Shown one piece after another: positions 15,872 to 25,111 of a DNA stretch of 64,000 nucleotides. A model generated the notes under the pieces. That model saw nothing but the letters and a program-made list of their open reading frames with translations. It did no database searches and was not told the origin of the DNA. Location: the NCBI RefSeq assembly GCF_003020585.1, contig NZ_PXUE01000005.1, forward strand, positions 186,001 through 250,000, given 5' to 3'. The first letter of the stretch is position 1. The number at the start of each line of letters is the position of its first letter. Made by a program: the position numbers and the translations under genes. The DNA comes from Chryseobacterium aurantiacum (GTDB lineage Bacteria > Bacteroidota > Bacteroidia > Flavobacteriales > Weeksellaceae).

Positions 15872-16732
15872 TTATTGAAGTTGTTCCAAAAGCTTCTTTT
15901 TTTGTTCTGCAAATTCTGCATCTGTCAAAACTCCACTTTCCCTTAGCTTTCCCAATTTTTCTAACTGTTCAAAAACTTCTTCTGTTGATAATCTTTTTAT
16001 GTTTTTGGGTTGTGTCTTATTTTGTACTGCAGGATTCGTTTGTGTTTGCTGAGGCTGGTTATTATACATTCCCTTTATCGTATCATAAAATTTTTCGGCA
16101 TCTTCTCTATCAAGGTAGCACTCGAACTCTATTACTCTTTCATCCAAATGAAGTTTAATAATTGGTGATCGCGGATCTGTAACAAAACTTACAGATTTAA
16201 TACTGTGATTGGGATAATCAATGATCTTTGCAGCCCCAAACATCGATTTTGATACGGAAAGCATTCTTTTTTGTGTTGCAACCAGGATTCCGGCATCTAA
16301 TGTCTTTACAAACTGAGCATCTGTAACTGCAATAATCTTTTCATCTTCGGGAATAAGGTTAGGAAGTTCCTTAATTTCACCTTTGGTAAACACAGAAAGG
16401 TTTACATTAAGACTTTCAAGTTCGTATTTTATTTTTTGCTTTCTGCGTTTATAGACTTCTCGAGAAATACTTTGAGGTTCAGAATCCGTAGTCGCAGGGA
16501 GATTTTCTTCTGCAATTATAGGTTGATTCTGCTCTGCTTTCTTGTTTTCTATCATGTTGTTAATATCATCAATCCCAAACTTATTAAGATTATACAGCAG
16601 TTCCTGATTGATATAACTTATTTTATCTAAACATTTATTACACAAAACACCACCGTCTGCAAGCTTATTTTCTCCTAGAAGCGTATCCATAGACGTTAAT
16701 TCTGCTTTGCACAATGAACAGTTATTACTCAT
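15872..16732 (-). CDS. Zinc-knuckle (DUF4428-like), PH-like, SHOCT protein, array member 2
   Basis: The 286-residue protein has four cysteines at positions 5, 8, 31 and 34 (CSLC, then CNKC after KLADGG), like DUF4428 zinc ribbons. A variable linker follows, then a PH-like domain (about residues 105-215, with ILVATQKRMLSVSKSMFG) and a C-terminal SHOCT domain (FEQLEKLGKLRESGVLTDAE). It starts only 12 bases after the stop of member 3, so the two are cotranscribed. No membrane segment is seen. The function is unknown. The same domain order in three neighbours indicates repeated duplication. Confidence 0.8.
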   Translation of the reverse strand: MSNNCSLCKAELTSMDTLLGENKLADGGVLCNKCLDKISYINQELLYNLNKFGIDDINNMIENKKAEQNQPIIAEENLPATTDSEPQSISREVYKRRKQKIKYELESLNVNLSVFTKGEIKELPNLIPEDEKIIAVTDAQFVKTLDAGILVATQKRMLSVSKSMFGAAKIIDYPNHSIKSVSFVTDPRSPIIKLHLDERVIEFECYLDREDAEKFYDTIKGMYNNQPQQTQTNPAVQNKTQPKNIKRLSTEEVFEQLEKLGKLRESGVLTDAEFAEQKKKLLEQLQ

Positions 16733-16744
16733 TTTCTTGTTTTT

Positions 16745-17614
16745 TTATAATTTATCCAGCAGCTTTTTTTTCTGCATTTCAAATTCTTCATTGGTTAAAA
16801 TACCATTTTCTCTCAATTTCCCGAGCTTCTCCAGCTTTTCAAAGACAGCTCCTGCATCTTCTTCTCTTATTGATTCCTGATGTTGTGGCCTTAAGGGGTT
16901 TTGAGGGCTGCATATATAGATTTGTATGGCTTCATAAAAAGACTTTGCAGCATTTCGGTTATTAAGCTTAAACTCGGCTTTTATTCCTTCGTTTGTATAT
17001 AGTTTCAATTCGGAAGAAACCAATCCGTAGCTATGCTGTACCGAGACAATCTTGTGATGAAGAAATTCATTTTCCCTGGCATTGCCTAAGAGGTTTTTAT
17101 CTATAAATATCACCCTGCGTTCTGTTGAAACTAAAATCCCATCCAGATTATTATTCAGATATTTTCCCTCAGCAATGGCAATAAGTCTTTCGTTTTTATC
17201 CAAAACATTGGCCAGTGCATTGATCTCAGCATTTGCAAAAATACTGATTAGAGGATTTAAGGCGGTAAGTTGATTCCTTATTTCGTCTAACCTTGTAGGT
17301 TTTTCAGGCTCTTTTTTACCAAAATTTATCTGAAATGAATGGGAAAATGTCACTACCGTTCGTGATACCGAGGTATCTACCACAGGTTCCAGCTCTATTT
17401 CCTCTTCTTTTTCTTCTATGCTTTCACCCAGTACAATATCTCTTACCTGCACCAAACTATAATTACCAAGGTCGTATACAAGGTCTTTATTAATACTGGT
17501 TGCTTTATTCAGACATTTATTACACAGAATACCGCCGTCTGCAAGTTTATTTTCTCCCAGCACTGTATCCATGGGTGTTAATGGATTTCCACACAGAGCA
17601 CAATTTGTGTTCAT
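16745..17614 (-). CDS. Zinc-knuckle (DUF4428-like), PH-like, SHOCT protein, array member 3
   Basis: The 289-residue paralogue has cysteines at 5, 8, 31 and 34 (CALC and CNKC, with GENKLADGG between), an acidic linker (ESIEEKEEEIELEP), a PH-like domain (ILVSTERRVIFIDKNLLG) and a terminal SHOCT (FEKLEKLGKLRENGILTNEE). The zinc knuckle and SHOCT ends are close to those of members 2 and 4, while the middle has diverged. This fits one adaptor scaffold with changing partners. It heads a two-gene unit with member 2. Confidence 0.8.
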   Translation of the reverse strand: MNTNCALCGNPLTPMDTVLGENKLADGGILCNKCLNKATSINKDLVYDLGNYSLVQVRDIVLGESIEEKEEEIELEPVVDTSVSRTVVTFSHSFQINFGKKEPEKPTRLDEIRNQLTALNPLISIFANAEINALANVLDKNERLIAIAEGKYLNNNLDGILVSTERRVIFIDKNLLGNARENEFLHHKIVSVQHSYGLVSSELKLYTNEGIKAEFKLNNRNAAKSFYEAIQIYICSPQNPLRPQHQESIREEDAGAVFEKLEKLGKLRENGILTNEEFEMQKKKLLDKL

Positions 17615-17755
17615 TCTAGCTTTTATTTTTAAAAAATTTTAAATCAAAACAGAGATAAAAACAACCTGTTCCAATTTATATCCAATCAAATTACAAATTA
17701 TGATTCATTTTCAATCGAAATGTATATCATTTGTTTTTCCGTACTTGAAAAGTTT

Positions 17756-18619
17756 TTAAAGCCTTTCTAATAGCTTTGCTTTTTGAGCAGTAAACTCTTC
17801 TTCACTTAAAACTCCCATTTCTCTTAGTTTCCCAAGCTTTTCCAACTGTGAAAAAATCACTTCCGGAGATTCTTTTGAAGCATTAAGGGAAGCTTGTGAG
17901 GGCTGAGCCTGCGTATTCTGATACAAAGGTTGTGGTTGTCTTGGTTGCTGACTGAGCGGCTTTGTCGGTTCGTTAATACGCCCGTTTGCGATATTACAAA
18001 ATGCTCTTCCATCACTCTTATTATGCAGTTTAAATTCAGCTGCACCTCCTCTCGTATTGACTTTCAGAATAGAATACAAAAGATTTTCAACCTGTTCTAA
18101 AGATACAATATCCTGATGGGTGAACTCTCTCTTCACAATTCCTCCCAAGAACTTTTTATCCATGAAAATCACTCTTCTCTGGGTTGAAAAAATAATTCCC
18201 TCCCTTTTACTATGAAGATCGATACATTCTGCAATGGCGACCAATCTTTCATCTCCGTCAAGAACTTTATCAAGTTCATTTACCTCTTCATTGGCCAAGA
18301 CACTTAGCCTGGCATTAAGGGCTACAATCTGGTCTTTGATTTCGTCAAGTCTGGTTGGTGCATCATATTCAAAATTATTAGATCCTGCATAGGGAGAGCT
18401 GCCGGGATTTTGGCTTGCATCAATTTTACTTTTAAGGAACATTCCTGTAATTTCAGCGAAATAAAACTGATCAAGATTATTGATAAGATCCCTATTGATC
18501 GTAATTGCTTTATTAAAACATTCAGCACATAGGTAACCGCCATCTGCAAGTTTATTTTTTCCTACAAGCATATCCGTAGACGTTAGCGGTGTTCCGCATA
18601 ATGCACAAATAATATTCAT
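17756..18619 (-). CDS. Zinc-knuckle (DUF4428-like), PH-like, SHOCT protein, array member 4
   Basis: The 287-residue paralogue has the cysteine quartet at 5, 8, 31 and 34 (CALC and CAEC). Its PH-like domain includes IIFSTQRRVIFMDKKFLGG, and a Gln/Pro-rich linker (QQPRQPQPLYQNTQAQPSQA) leads to the terminal SHOCT (FSQLEKLGKLREMGVLSEEE). It is the most upstream of the leftward series, and its promoter should lie in 18620-18890, where I find no perfect -7 box. The function is unknown. Confidence 0.8.
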   Translation of the reverse strand: MNIICALCGTPLTSTDMLVGKNKLADGGYLCAECFNKAITINRDLINNLDQFYFAEITGMFLKSKIDASQNPGSSPYAGSNNFEYDAPTRLDEIKDQIVALNARLSVLANEEVNELDKVLDGDERLVAIAECIDLHSKREGIIFSTQRRVIFMDKKFLGGIVKREFTHQDIVSLEQVENLLYSILKVNTRGGAAEFKLHNKSDGRAFCNIANGRINEPTKPLSQQPRQPQPLYQNTQAQPSQASLNASKESPEVIFSQLEKLGKLREMGVLSEEEFTAQKAKLLERL

Positions 18620-18890
18620 CTGGTTTTATGTTTAAAAGTTTTTTATTAAAACAGAATATATCTTTTTACTCTATTTTCTATTATCGACCCAAAATACAAA
18701 TTCTGATCCGAATTTTACCTTCAAAAATATTCAAATCTTATCGTTTTTCAGACTTTTTTTCTCTTGCAATTAAAATTTGCATGCCTTATTCTGCTATTTA
18801 CATTTATTTTTGATTGAAATTTAATTTTTAAAGTGTTCCATAAGGCTACGGTTTGAAAATTGATATGGTTTAAACTTAAAACCGCATCCT

Positions 18891-19856
18891 ATGATTTTTG
18901 TTGAAAATGAATTTGCTCCCCTGAAAAAGGTAGTACTCGCCCAATCTGAATTTGGTTTTCCAAAAGAACCTCGTCCGGAAGACCTGCGATTCTTATCTAA
19001 GGAGGCCGTTCATGAAAATTTTGAGAACAAGGGAAAAGATTATGCTGAAGCCATTCCGGAACTTCAAAAACAATGGGAAACAGAGAGGGAAAACTTAAAG
19101 AAAATTCTGGAAAAATATGATGTAGAGGTTATTCGTCCTCGTAAGCTTACTCATGCTGAGAAAAGTGCCGTAGGAAATGCAGGATACTCTAATTTTTTTG
19201 TAAGAGATCCTTTTTTTACTGTTGGGAATTTTGTTGTGGAATCATCACTTCGTTTTCTGCATAGGAGGAATGAAGTCTTTCCTGTACGGGATTTATTTCT
19301 TCAGGAAATTTATCCGCAGGATTGTTGTTATATTGCTGTTCCGCAACCTGAAATTTCTGATCCAGAAGATAGCACTCTAGGGAAAGGACCTTTTTTGGAG
19401 GGTGGAGATGTTTTAATCCTCGGCCAACAGGTTTTCGTTGGAAATTCAGGATTGGCATCCAACAAGCTGGGAATTGAATGGTTAAGAAAACTTTTAAAAC
19501 CATCAGGTTACACCGTGGAAGAAATTAGGTTACATCCGGATATTCTTCATCTTGATTGTGCTCTTGGGTTGGTAAAAGACGGATTAATGATTGTTTGTGA
19601 AGAAGCCTTTATAGATGGACTTCCTCCCACATTAAGAAATTGGAAAAAAATAGATGTAACTTTAAATGAAGCAATGAATCTGGCTACAAATGGACTTCCC
19701 ATATCTCAAGATGTTTATATTACTGATCCTGCATTTAAGCATTTAGGTAAGCAAGTTGAGCAGCAAGGCATCACAGTAGAATATATTGATTTTTCAATAA
19801 GCAGGAGCTTTGGAGGTTCTTTCAGGTGCAGCACACAGCCTCTTTTAAGACATTAA
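18891..19856 (+). CDS. Amidinotransferase/arginine-deiminase-fold (guanidino-group-modifying) enzyme
   Basis: The 321-residue protein belongs to the guanidino-group-modifying superfamily (amidinotransferase Pfam family). The catalytic set is visible: Asp106 in FFVRDPF, the EGGD loop at 170-173, His220 in ILHLDCALG, and the nucleophile Cys313 in GSFRCSTQPL near the C-terminus. The substrate could be arginine, dimethylarginine or another guanidino compound, and these classes cannot be separated by eye. It is transcribed against its neighbours and sits between PH-SHOCT paralogues 4 and 5. It is a single gene with no arginine-pathway partner alongside, apart from an arginase-like gene 4.4 kb away. 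Confidence 0.85.
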   Translation: MIFVENEFAPLKKVVLAQSEFGFPKEPRPEDLRFLSKEAVHENFENKGKDYAEAIPELQKQWETERENLKKILEKYDVEVIRPRKLTHAEKSAVGNAGYSNFFVRDPFFTVGNFVVESSLRFLHRRNEVFPVRDLFLQEIYPQDCCYIAVPQPEISDPEDSTLGKGPFLEGGDVLILGQQVFVGNSGLASNKLGIEWLRKLLKPSGYTVEEIRLHPDILHLDCALGLVKDGLMIVCEEAFIDGLPPTLRNWKKIDVTLNEAMNLATNGLPISQDVYITDPAFKHLGKQVEQQGITVEYIDFSISRSFGGSFRCSTQPLLRH

Positions 19857-19878
19857 TAAAAATCACATACAAAATGGC

Positions 19879-20361
19879 TTATAGTTTTTCTAAAAGCCTT
19901 TTCTTTTGTTCTGCAAATTCTTCATCAGTAAGTACTCCGTTTTCTCTAAGCTTTCCCAATTGATCCAAAAGTTCAAGAACAGGTACTTCAGATTCTTCTG
20001 CTTCCTGATATCCAAGGGCTGCATTTACCTTTTTACAAAACCCCAAGGCAAGCTTTAGATCGGCAGTTTCAAATTGAAAGGTATTGTCTTCTGTACTTAT
20101 TTTTATCAGAGGTTGCAGATAATCTATTTTTACTATTCTTTCATGGGGTACTACTTCCACACTATCTGTTCCTAATTCTTTAAAAATCAACCGAGTGCCA
20201 GTTGACAAAAGCAACGTTGCATTTTCATTATATAGTCCGTCAATAATATGAATTATTTTTTCACCTTCCATCAAAATATCCGGAAGCTGATCAATATACT
20301 CTACTCCCCATACTAGTAAATTTGGGTTAATATATTGAACTTGGTATCTTATATTTTGCAT
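19879..20361 (-). CDS. PH-like/SHOCT-domain protein, array member 5
   Basis: This 160-residue relative of the array at 15.2-18.6 kb lacks the zinc knuckle. It has a PH-like domain (LLSTGTRLIFKELG) followed by a SHOCT domain (LELLDQLGKLRENGVLTDEE then EQKKRLLEKL). I chose the ATG at 20361 over an in-frame TTG one codon upstream. It is convergent with the amidinotransferase-fold gene (22 bases apart) and separated by it from the other four paralogues. The function is unknown. Confidence 0.78.
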   Translation of the reverse strand: MQNIRYQVQYINPNLLVWGVEYIDQLPDILMEGEKIIHIIDGLYNENATLLLSTGTRLIFKELGTDSVEVVPHERIVKIDYLQPLIKISTEDNTFQFETADLKLALGFCKKVNAALGYQEAEESEVPVLELLDQLGKLRENGVLTDEEFAEQKKRLLEKL

Positions 20362-20428
20362 CAACTCTTTCCTAAAAATAAAAAATTAAGATTGTTTTCT
20401 AAGTCTGAATTTATTAAATTTTAATAAA

Positions 20429-20469
20429 AACAGCTCAAGGTTGTTCTTTATAAAAGACCTTGAGCTGTT
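20429..20469 (-). terminator. Terminator of hisS
   Basis: AACAGCTCAAGGT (20429-20441) pairs perfectly with ACCTTGAGCTGTT (20457-20469). On the minus strand the stem is followed by TTTTTATT, 23 bases past the hisS stop. Confidence 0.8.
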
Positions 20470-20491
20470 CCATTATCTATAAAATTATTTT

Positions 20492-21859
20492 TTATCCCAA
20501 AAACTCTTCTAAAGAAACCGTTTTCTGTTCTCCGGCTTCAAGATTTTTAAAGGTTACTGTTCCATTTTTTATTTCCTCTTCACCAAGGAAGACAAGGTTT
20601 TTAATTCCTTTCTTTTCAGCGTAGGTAAATTGCTTGTTTATTTTTGCGCTTTCAGGGTATAGTTCTGCTGAAACTCCTTTTCCTCTTAGCTGCATAATCA
20701 GCCTTAGTGCTTCAGTGGTTTCTTCTCCTCCAAAATTAGCAAATAGATATTCTGTTTTGGAAGTCGCTTCTTCTGGAAATAAATTTAATTCTTCCATTAC
20801 TAAATAAATTCTATCCAATCCGAATGAGATTCCTATTCCCGGAATATTCTTCACCCCGAAAACCTCTGTAAGGTTATCATATCTACCACCACCTCCAATG
20901 GAACCCATTGCTACCTCATCAGCTTTCACTTCAAAGATTGCTCCGGTATAATAATCAAGTCCTCTTGCCAGCGTAATATTGAATACCAGATTCTGCATAT
21001 CAACCCCTAAGTTTAAGGATTGAGTAAGAACAAACTCTAATTCCTCCACACCCTGTAATCCAATTTCGTTACCAACAAACTTTTCTTTCAGTTGAAGAAG
21101 ATTTTCTAGTGCATCATCAGATTGTTCAAATAAGAAATCTAATTTATCAATAGATTCCTGAGAAATTTCTCTTTCCAATAGTTCTTTAACAACTCCGTCT
21201 TTTCCAATTTTATCGAGCTTGTCTAAAGCAACGGTAAAATCAATCAGTTTATCTGTAATTCCTGCATATTCGGCCAATCCGGAAAGGATTTTCCTATTGT
21301 TCATATGAATTGTTACAGGAACTTTCAAATCAGAGAATGACTTCAGATATAATTGAACCAAGTCAACTTCCTGCAATAAGCTTTCGCTTCCTACTACGTC
21401 TGCATCACATTGGTAAAATTCTCTATATCTTCCTTTTTGAGGTCTGTCTGCTCTCCATACCGGCTGTATCTGAAATCTTTTGAATGGAAATGTTAATTTA
21501 CCATGATTCATGGCTACAAATCTTGCAAAAGGCACAGTAAGATCATAACGAAGCGCTTTATCTGTAAGGGTATCTGAACTGAAAGGTTTCTCCAACGCTC
21601 TTTGAAAGTCATGAAGCATTTGGGTCTTTTTGTCTTCCTTCGCTTCATTAATACTTGAATTCAGAATTTTAAAAATTAGACGATCTCCTTCTTCCCCGTA
21701 CTTTCCTGTTAAAGTAGAAAGATTTTCAAAACTTGGTGTCTCCAATGGCTGAAACCCGAATAATTCAAAATTATTCTGTAAAATATTGATGATATATTTT
21801 CTTCTGGAAACTTCCTGTGCCGTAAAATCTCTCGTTCCTTTTGCTAAACTTGGCTTCAT
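20492..21859 (-). CDS. hisS: Histidyl-tRNA synthetase
   Basis: This class II synthetase charges tRNA-His. The 455-residue protein begins [14 protein letters not shown] (motif of the HisRS N-terminus). It has motif 2 ([13 protein letters not shown]), the histidine-A signature ([14 protein letters not shown]) and motif 3 (GGGRYDNL then [11 protein letters not shown]), and ends in an anticodon-binding domain. The length is normal. It is a single gene bounded by its own terminator. Confidence 0.97.
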   Translation of the reverse strand: MKPSLAKGTRDFTAQEVSRRKYIINILQNNFELFGFQPLETPSFENLSTLTGKYGEEGDRLIFKILNSSINEAKEDKKTQMLHDFQRALEKPFSSDTLTDKALRYDLTVPFARFVAMNHGKLTFPFKRFQIQPVWRADRPQKGRYREFYQCDADVVGSESLLQEVDLVQLYLKSFSDLKVPVTIHMNNRKILSGLAEYAGITDKLIDFTVALDKLDKIGKDGVVKELLEREISQESIDKLDFLFEQSDDALENLLQLKEKFVGNEIGLQGVEELEFVLTQSLNLGVDMQNLVFNITLARGLDYYTGAIFEVKADEVAMGSIGGGGRYDNLTEVFGVKNIPGIGISFGLDRIYLVMEELNLFPEEATSKTEYLFANFGGEETTEALRLIMQLRGKGVSAELYPESAKINKQFTYAEKKGIKNLVFLGEEEIKNGTVTFKNLEAGEQKTVSLEEFLG

Positions 21860-21920
21860 TTCTTATATGTCATTTTGATATACGCAAAAGTACGGAATTA
21901 CAAGGAATTTACACAGTATA

Positions 21921-21955
21921 AAAAGCCGAAGAAATAATCTTCCTCAGCTTTTTAA
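21921..21955 (-). terminator. Probable terminator of the HRDC gene
   Basis: AAAAGC and GAAGA on the left pair with TCTTC and GCTTTT on the right, with small bulges. On the minus strand the stem ends in a T-run. It lies 26 bases past the HRDC stop. Confidence 0.55.
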
Positions 21956-21980
21956 TTACAGGGTCATTTATTCTGAAAAA

Positions 21981-22436
21981 TCAAACACTTTCCAAGATTT
22001 CCAGGATTTCTTCCCCATAATTTTCAATCTTATGCTTCCCAAACCCTTTAATATCAAGCAATTCTTCCTTTTTTGCAGGTTTATACTTGGCTACTGATAC
22101 AAGTTCTTTGTTGCTTGCAATAAAGTAAGCCGGGAGATCCTGCTCCCTTGCTTTCTCAGATCTCCAAAGTTTCAGAGCATTGAGGATCTGTTCTTCATCA
22201 TAACTTAAAGAATCATTTTCTGCAGAGTATTTAGTAACCTTTGGTTCTTTTACTGTATTCTTTAGCAGTTTTTGTTCTTCAAAATACAGAATAACAGACC
22301 AATAACATTCATCATTTACAAAAGCTGTTTCTACTTTTATAATCTCGTTTGCTTCCAGAAAATCATCCAGCATCTTCTGATCCTTGTAGAGCAATTCCTC
22401 AGGAAGTCTGATTTTAAAAACTTTTACTTTCATCAT
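21981..22436 (-). CDS. HRDC-domain protein
   Basis: The 151-residue protein has an N-terminal alpha/beta region of unknown type (about residues 1-60) and a C-terminal HRDC domain (about 75-150). The HRDC domain shows LKLWRSEKAREQDLPAYFIA, then LLDIKGFGKHKIENYGEEIL. HRDC modules bind DNA in RecQ helicases and RNase D. Here the domain stands without a helicase or nuclease. The gene is followed by its own terminator and lies 14 bases downstream of ssb, which suggests coexpression and a DNA-metabolism role. The exact function is unknown. Confidence 0.8.
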   Translation of the reverse strand: MMKVKVFKIRLPEELLYKDQKMLDDFLEANEIIKVETAFVNDECYWSVILYFEEQKLLKNTVKEPKVTKYSAENDSLSYDEEQILNALKLWRSEKAREQDLPAYFIASNKELVSVAKYKPAKKEELLDIKGFGKHKIENYGEEILEILESV

Positions 22437-22450
22437 TTGTGTTTTTATAA

Positions 22451-22783
22451 TTATTTACCGCCTAACAGCAGGATCTCGTCTGCACGAATCTCTGTAATAT
22501 ATCGCTTAACGCCTTCTTTATCATCATATGATCTGTATGTAAGCTTTCCTTCTATGGCAATTTCTTTTCCCTTAGGAACATATTTTTCAAAAATTTCTGC
22601 TGTCTTTCCAAAAGCAATCAGATTGTGCCATTGTGTTTCTTCTACTTTTTCGCCTTTAGCATTTGTGTAATGATCGCTGGTAGCTAAAGATACACTTGCT
22701 TTTACATTTCCATTATCGAAGTTTACCATTTCAACTTCTTTACCTGTGTAACCAATTAATGTTACTTTGTTTCTTAGTGACAT
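22451..22783 (-). CDS. ssb: Single-stranded DNA-binding protein
   Basis: This is a single OB-fold domain of 110 residues starting MSLRNKVTLIGYTGKEVEMV and containing EETQWHNLIAFGKTAEIFEKYV and GKLTYRSYDDKEGVKRYITE, the SSB hallmarks. I place the start at the ATG 22783: the frame upstream of it does not resemble SSB. The acidic C-terminal tip that recruits partners in longer SSBs is absent; the protein ends LLGGK. It is therefore probably an accessory, short SSB rather than the main replication SSB. It is followed at 14 bases by the HRDC gene. Confidence 0.9.
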   Translation of the reverse strand: MSLRNKVTLIGYTGKEVEMVNFDNGNVKASVSLATSDHYTNAKGEKVEETQWHNLIAFGKTAEIFEKYVPKGKEIAIEGKLTYRSYDDKEGVKRYITEIRADEILLLGGK

Positions 22784-22948
22784 AACTTTTAGATTTTTAA
22801 AGATTAATATTTTCAGATAGGAGACGTTCACTGTTTTCTCAAATCTCTGTTGCAAAGTTTGGAATATCACCAAGGATCAGTCGGTTATAAACTATTTAAA
22901 TTCATTTGTATTCGTTTGTTGTCGGATATTTGTTTTTAAGGAAGTCGC

Positions 22949-23974
22949 CTATTCTTTCACGCATTCAATAATACTTTTAGCTTCTGTTCCAATATGAATG
23001 AGACGGTTCAATTTCAGACCTGCTTTTTCTACGATCGTTTTAAATTCACTTAAAGTTCGTTCTCTTCCGGTAAGACAGGCCATCATTACAATATCCAAAA
23101 GTTTTGCAAGATGAGGTTCGTTTTGAGAATGATCGGGTATTACAGCATCTATGATCAACAACCTCGCCCCTTTCGGCATAGCATCATAGCATAATTTTAA
23201 AATCTGTATACATTCACCATCATTCCAGTCATGGATAATCCATTTCATAGTATAAAGATCCGCTCCTTTGGGAACTTTATCAAAGAAACTACCGGTTTCT
23301 GTGGTGCATCTGTTTTTTAAATTTTCGGGGATTGATTTTAGGGTTTCGTTTATTACATGAGCTTCATCAAAAATAATTCCTGAACTTTCAGGCGCAGAAT
23401 TCAGGATAGTATACATCATTATTCCATTTCCGCCGCCTATGTCAGCAATAGTTTTGTAGGGTTTGAAATTATAATATTCAATGATGCCTTCCAATTCCAT
23501 GTTGGATAATCCGGTCATCCCTCTTCCAAAAGTAGCAGCCAGCTCAGGATATTTTTTATAATATTCCCAAAGATTCATTCCATGAACATCTTCAAAAGGG
23601 ACTTTCCCTGTCTGAACGCTGGTAGTAAGTTTCATAAAGCCGGGAAAATGCTCTCCCAAATTAGCCAATACAAAATCTTTCACAGATCCGGGTATGTCAC
23701 TTTGCAAGGTTGCCCCCAGATCATTCAATACAAAGGCATTATCTTCTCGTTCCACAAAAATACCAACACTGCTTAATGCCCTAAGAATTCGATAAAGCGC
23801 TTTTTCATTTGCTTGAACTTCCTTTGCCAATAAGGAAATTGATTTTGGATCTTCAGTAAGCCGGTCTGCAATGTTCAGTTCTGCAGCAGTCTTTACACAG
23901 CCTGCAATCCACATACCGCCCAATATTTCAAACATTTTTAAAGTATTTTCAGGTTTTATTGCTTGATTTTTCAT
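22949..23974 (-). CDS. SAM-dependent O-methyltransferase (hydroxyneurosporene/COMT-like)
   Basis: The 341-residue protein starts with a dimerisation winged-helix domain (KTAAELNIADRLTEDPKSIS, then ALYRILRALSSVGIF). It continues with a class I methyltransferase domain: the SAM loop is IADIGGGNGIMMYTIL, and MKWIIHDWNDGECIQILK holds the likely catalytic histidine. This is the layout of the O-methyltransferase_2 family that modifies carotenoids, polyketides or phenolic compounds. No pathway genes adjoin it, so the substrate is unknown. Confidence 0.88.
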   Translation of the reverse strand: MKNQAIKPENTLKMFEILGGMWIAGCVKTAAELNIADRLTEDPKSISLLAKEVQANEKALYRILRALSSVGIFVEREDNAFVLNDLGATLQSDIPGSVKDFVLANLGEHFPGFMKLTTSVQTGKVPFEDVHGMNLWEYYKKYPELAATFGRGMTGLSNMELEGIIEYYNFKPYKTIADIGGGNGIMMYTILNSAPESSGIIFDEAHVINETLKSIPENLKNRCTTETGSFFDKVPKGADLYTMKWIIHDWNDGECIQILKLCYDAMPKGARLLIIDAVIPDHSQNEPHLAKLLDIVMMACLTGRERTLSEFKTIVEKAGLKLNRLIHIGTEAKSIIECVKE

Positions 23975-24186
23975 GGTAATAGTTTTGGTTTTGGTTTAAT
24001 GCTTCTTAAATTACACATTTATAATTCAATACTAAGTGAATTTATCACTTTTTCTATAACTTACTTATTGACAATAAAATACACCCCTAAAAAACCATGA
24101 ATAATTTACTATTAAAACCCATTAAAATATAAAAATTAAAAATCAAGACCTATGCAATACTATCCATTTACAAACGGATAATTCCG

Positions 24187-24194
24187 TATATTTG
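24187..24194 (+). promoter_or_regulatory. -7 promoter box of the arginase-like gene run
   Basis: TATATTTG matches TAnnTTTG fully and lies 13 bases before the ATG at 24208. It would drive the run of eight closely spaced genes that follows. Confidence 0.6.
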
Positions 24195-24207
24195 TGAAAA
24201 TTCATTT

Positions 24208-25101
24208 ATGAAAAGGGACATCAATATTTTTGAGTTTCCTCTCAATTTGGGGCTAACAAAAAAAGAACACGAGATTGAACCTGGTGTCCGAAAGCTTCCG
24301 GACTGGCTTATAAAATTTGATTTTCATAAAAGAATTGATCCTAAAAATATTTTCAGGCTGGAAGCTCCAAGGTATTCCATGGATTTTGATGAGGAATCAA
24401 ACGTCAGAAATGCAGACCTAGTTATTGAATATGCTAAAAAACAAGTTGACTGTCTTCTCAAAAATAGTAAAAACACTTTTAACATTATCCTTGGTGGAGA
24501 TTGCAGTATTCTGATTGGCAATGCTGTTGCTTTGAAAAAATTGGGAAATTTCGGGCTCTTTTACCTGGACGGCCATACAGATTATATCCCACCACAGCTT
24601 TCTTCAAGCGGAGGAATTGCGGGAATGGATTTGGCTGTTGTTTCGGGAATAGGACATGAAAAGCTCACCAATATTGATGGGCAAAAGCCTTACTTTTTAG
24701 AGGAAAATATTTTTTGCTGCGGAAATGCTGAAACGGATGATGATGAATATGTGAACCAAATTATCAATTCTGATATCCATTATTTTGACCTTGATAGCCT
24801 GAGAGAAATCGGATTCAAAAAAACGGCTGAAGATTTCCTGAAAATGATTGATAAAAAAGGCCTAAATGGTTTTTTGATCCACCTTGATGTAGATGTACTT
24901 AAAGATGAATTGATGCCTGCTGTAGACAGCAGAATGGAAGATGGTCTCCGTTATGAAGATCTTAAGGAAATACTGGAGCCGCTGATTGAAAATCCGCTGT
25001 GCTTTGGGATAGAGATTACCATTCTGGATCCTGATTATGATGAAAATGGTACTTATACCAGACCTTTTGTAGAAAATTTAATTCAAATTATAAAAAAATA
25101 A
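24208..25101 (+). CDS. Arginase/agmatinase/formimidoylglutamase-family ureohydrolase
   Basis: The 297-residue protein carries the manganese motifs of the ureohydrolases: DGHTD (121-125) and HLDVDVLKD (225-233). The first motif is GGDCS (96-100) instead of GGDHS, so the usual histidine ligand is a cysteine. Substrate could be arginine, agmatine, formimidoylglutamate or another guanidino compound. It leads a run of small genes, and the HPP-family membrane protein begins 10 bases after it. Confidence 0.87.
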   Translation: MKRDINIFEFPLNLGLTKKEHEIEPGVRKLPDWLIKFDFHKRIDPKNIFRLEAPRYSMDFDEESNVRNADLVIEYAKKQVDCLLKNSKNTFNIILGGDCSILIGNAVALKKLGNFGLFYLDGHTDYIPPQLSSSGGIAGMDLAVVSGIGHEKLTNIDGQKPYFLEENIFCCGNAETDDDEYVNQIINSDIHYFDLDSLREIGFKKTAEDFLKMIDKKGLNGFLIHLDVDVLKDELMPAVDSRMEDGLRYEDLKEILEPLIENPLCFGIEITILDPDYDENGTYTRPFVENLIQIIKK

Positions 25102-25111
25102 AGAAGAATAA

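Noticed and set aside
18628..18813. Plus-strand frame of 61 codons before the amidinotransferase-fold gene
   Set aside because: The product is Phe/Lys-rich low-complexity sequence (AT-rich spacer), with no promoter box or homologue, and it sits in the promoter region of the PH-SHOCT gene.
22784..22873. Upstream extension of ssb
   Set aside because: The extra 30 residues do not match SSB, whereas the ATG at 22783 starts the known fold.
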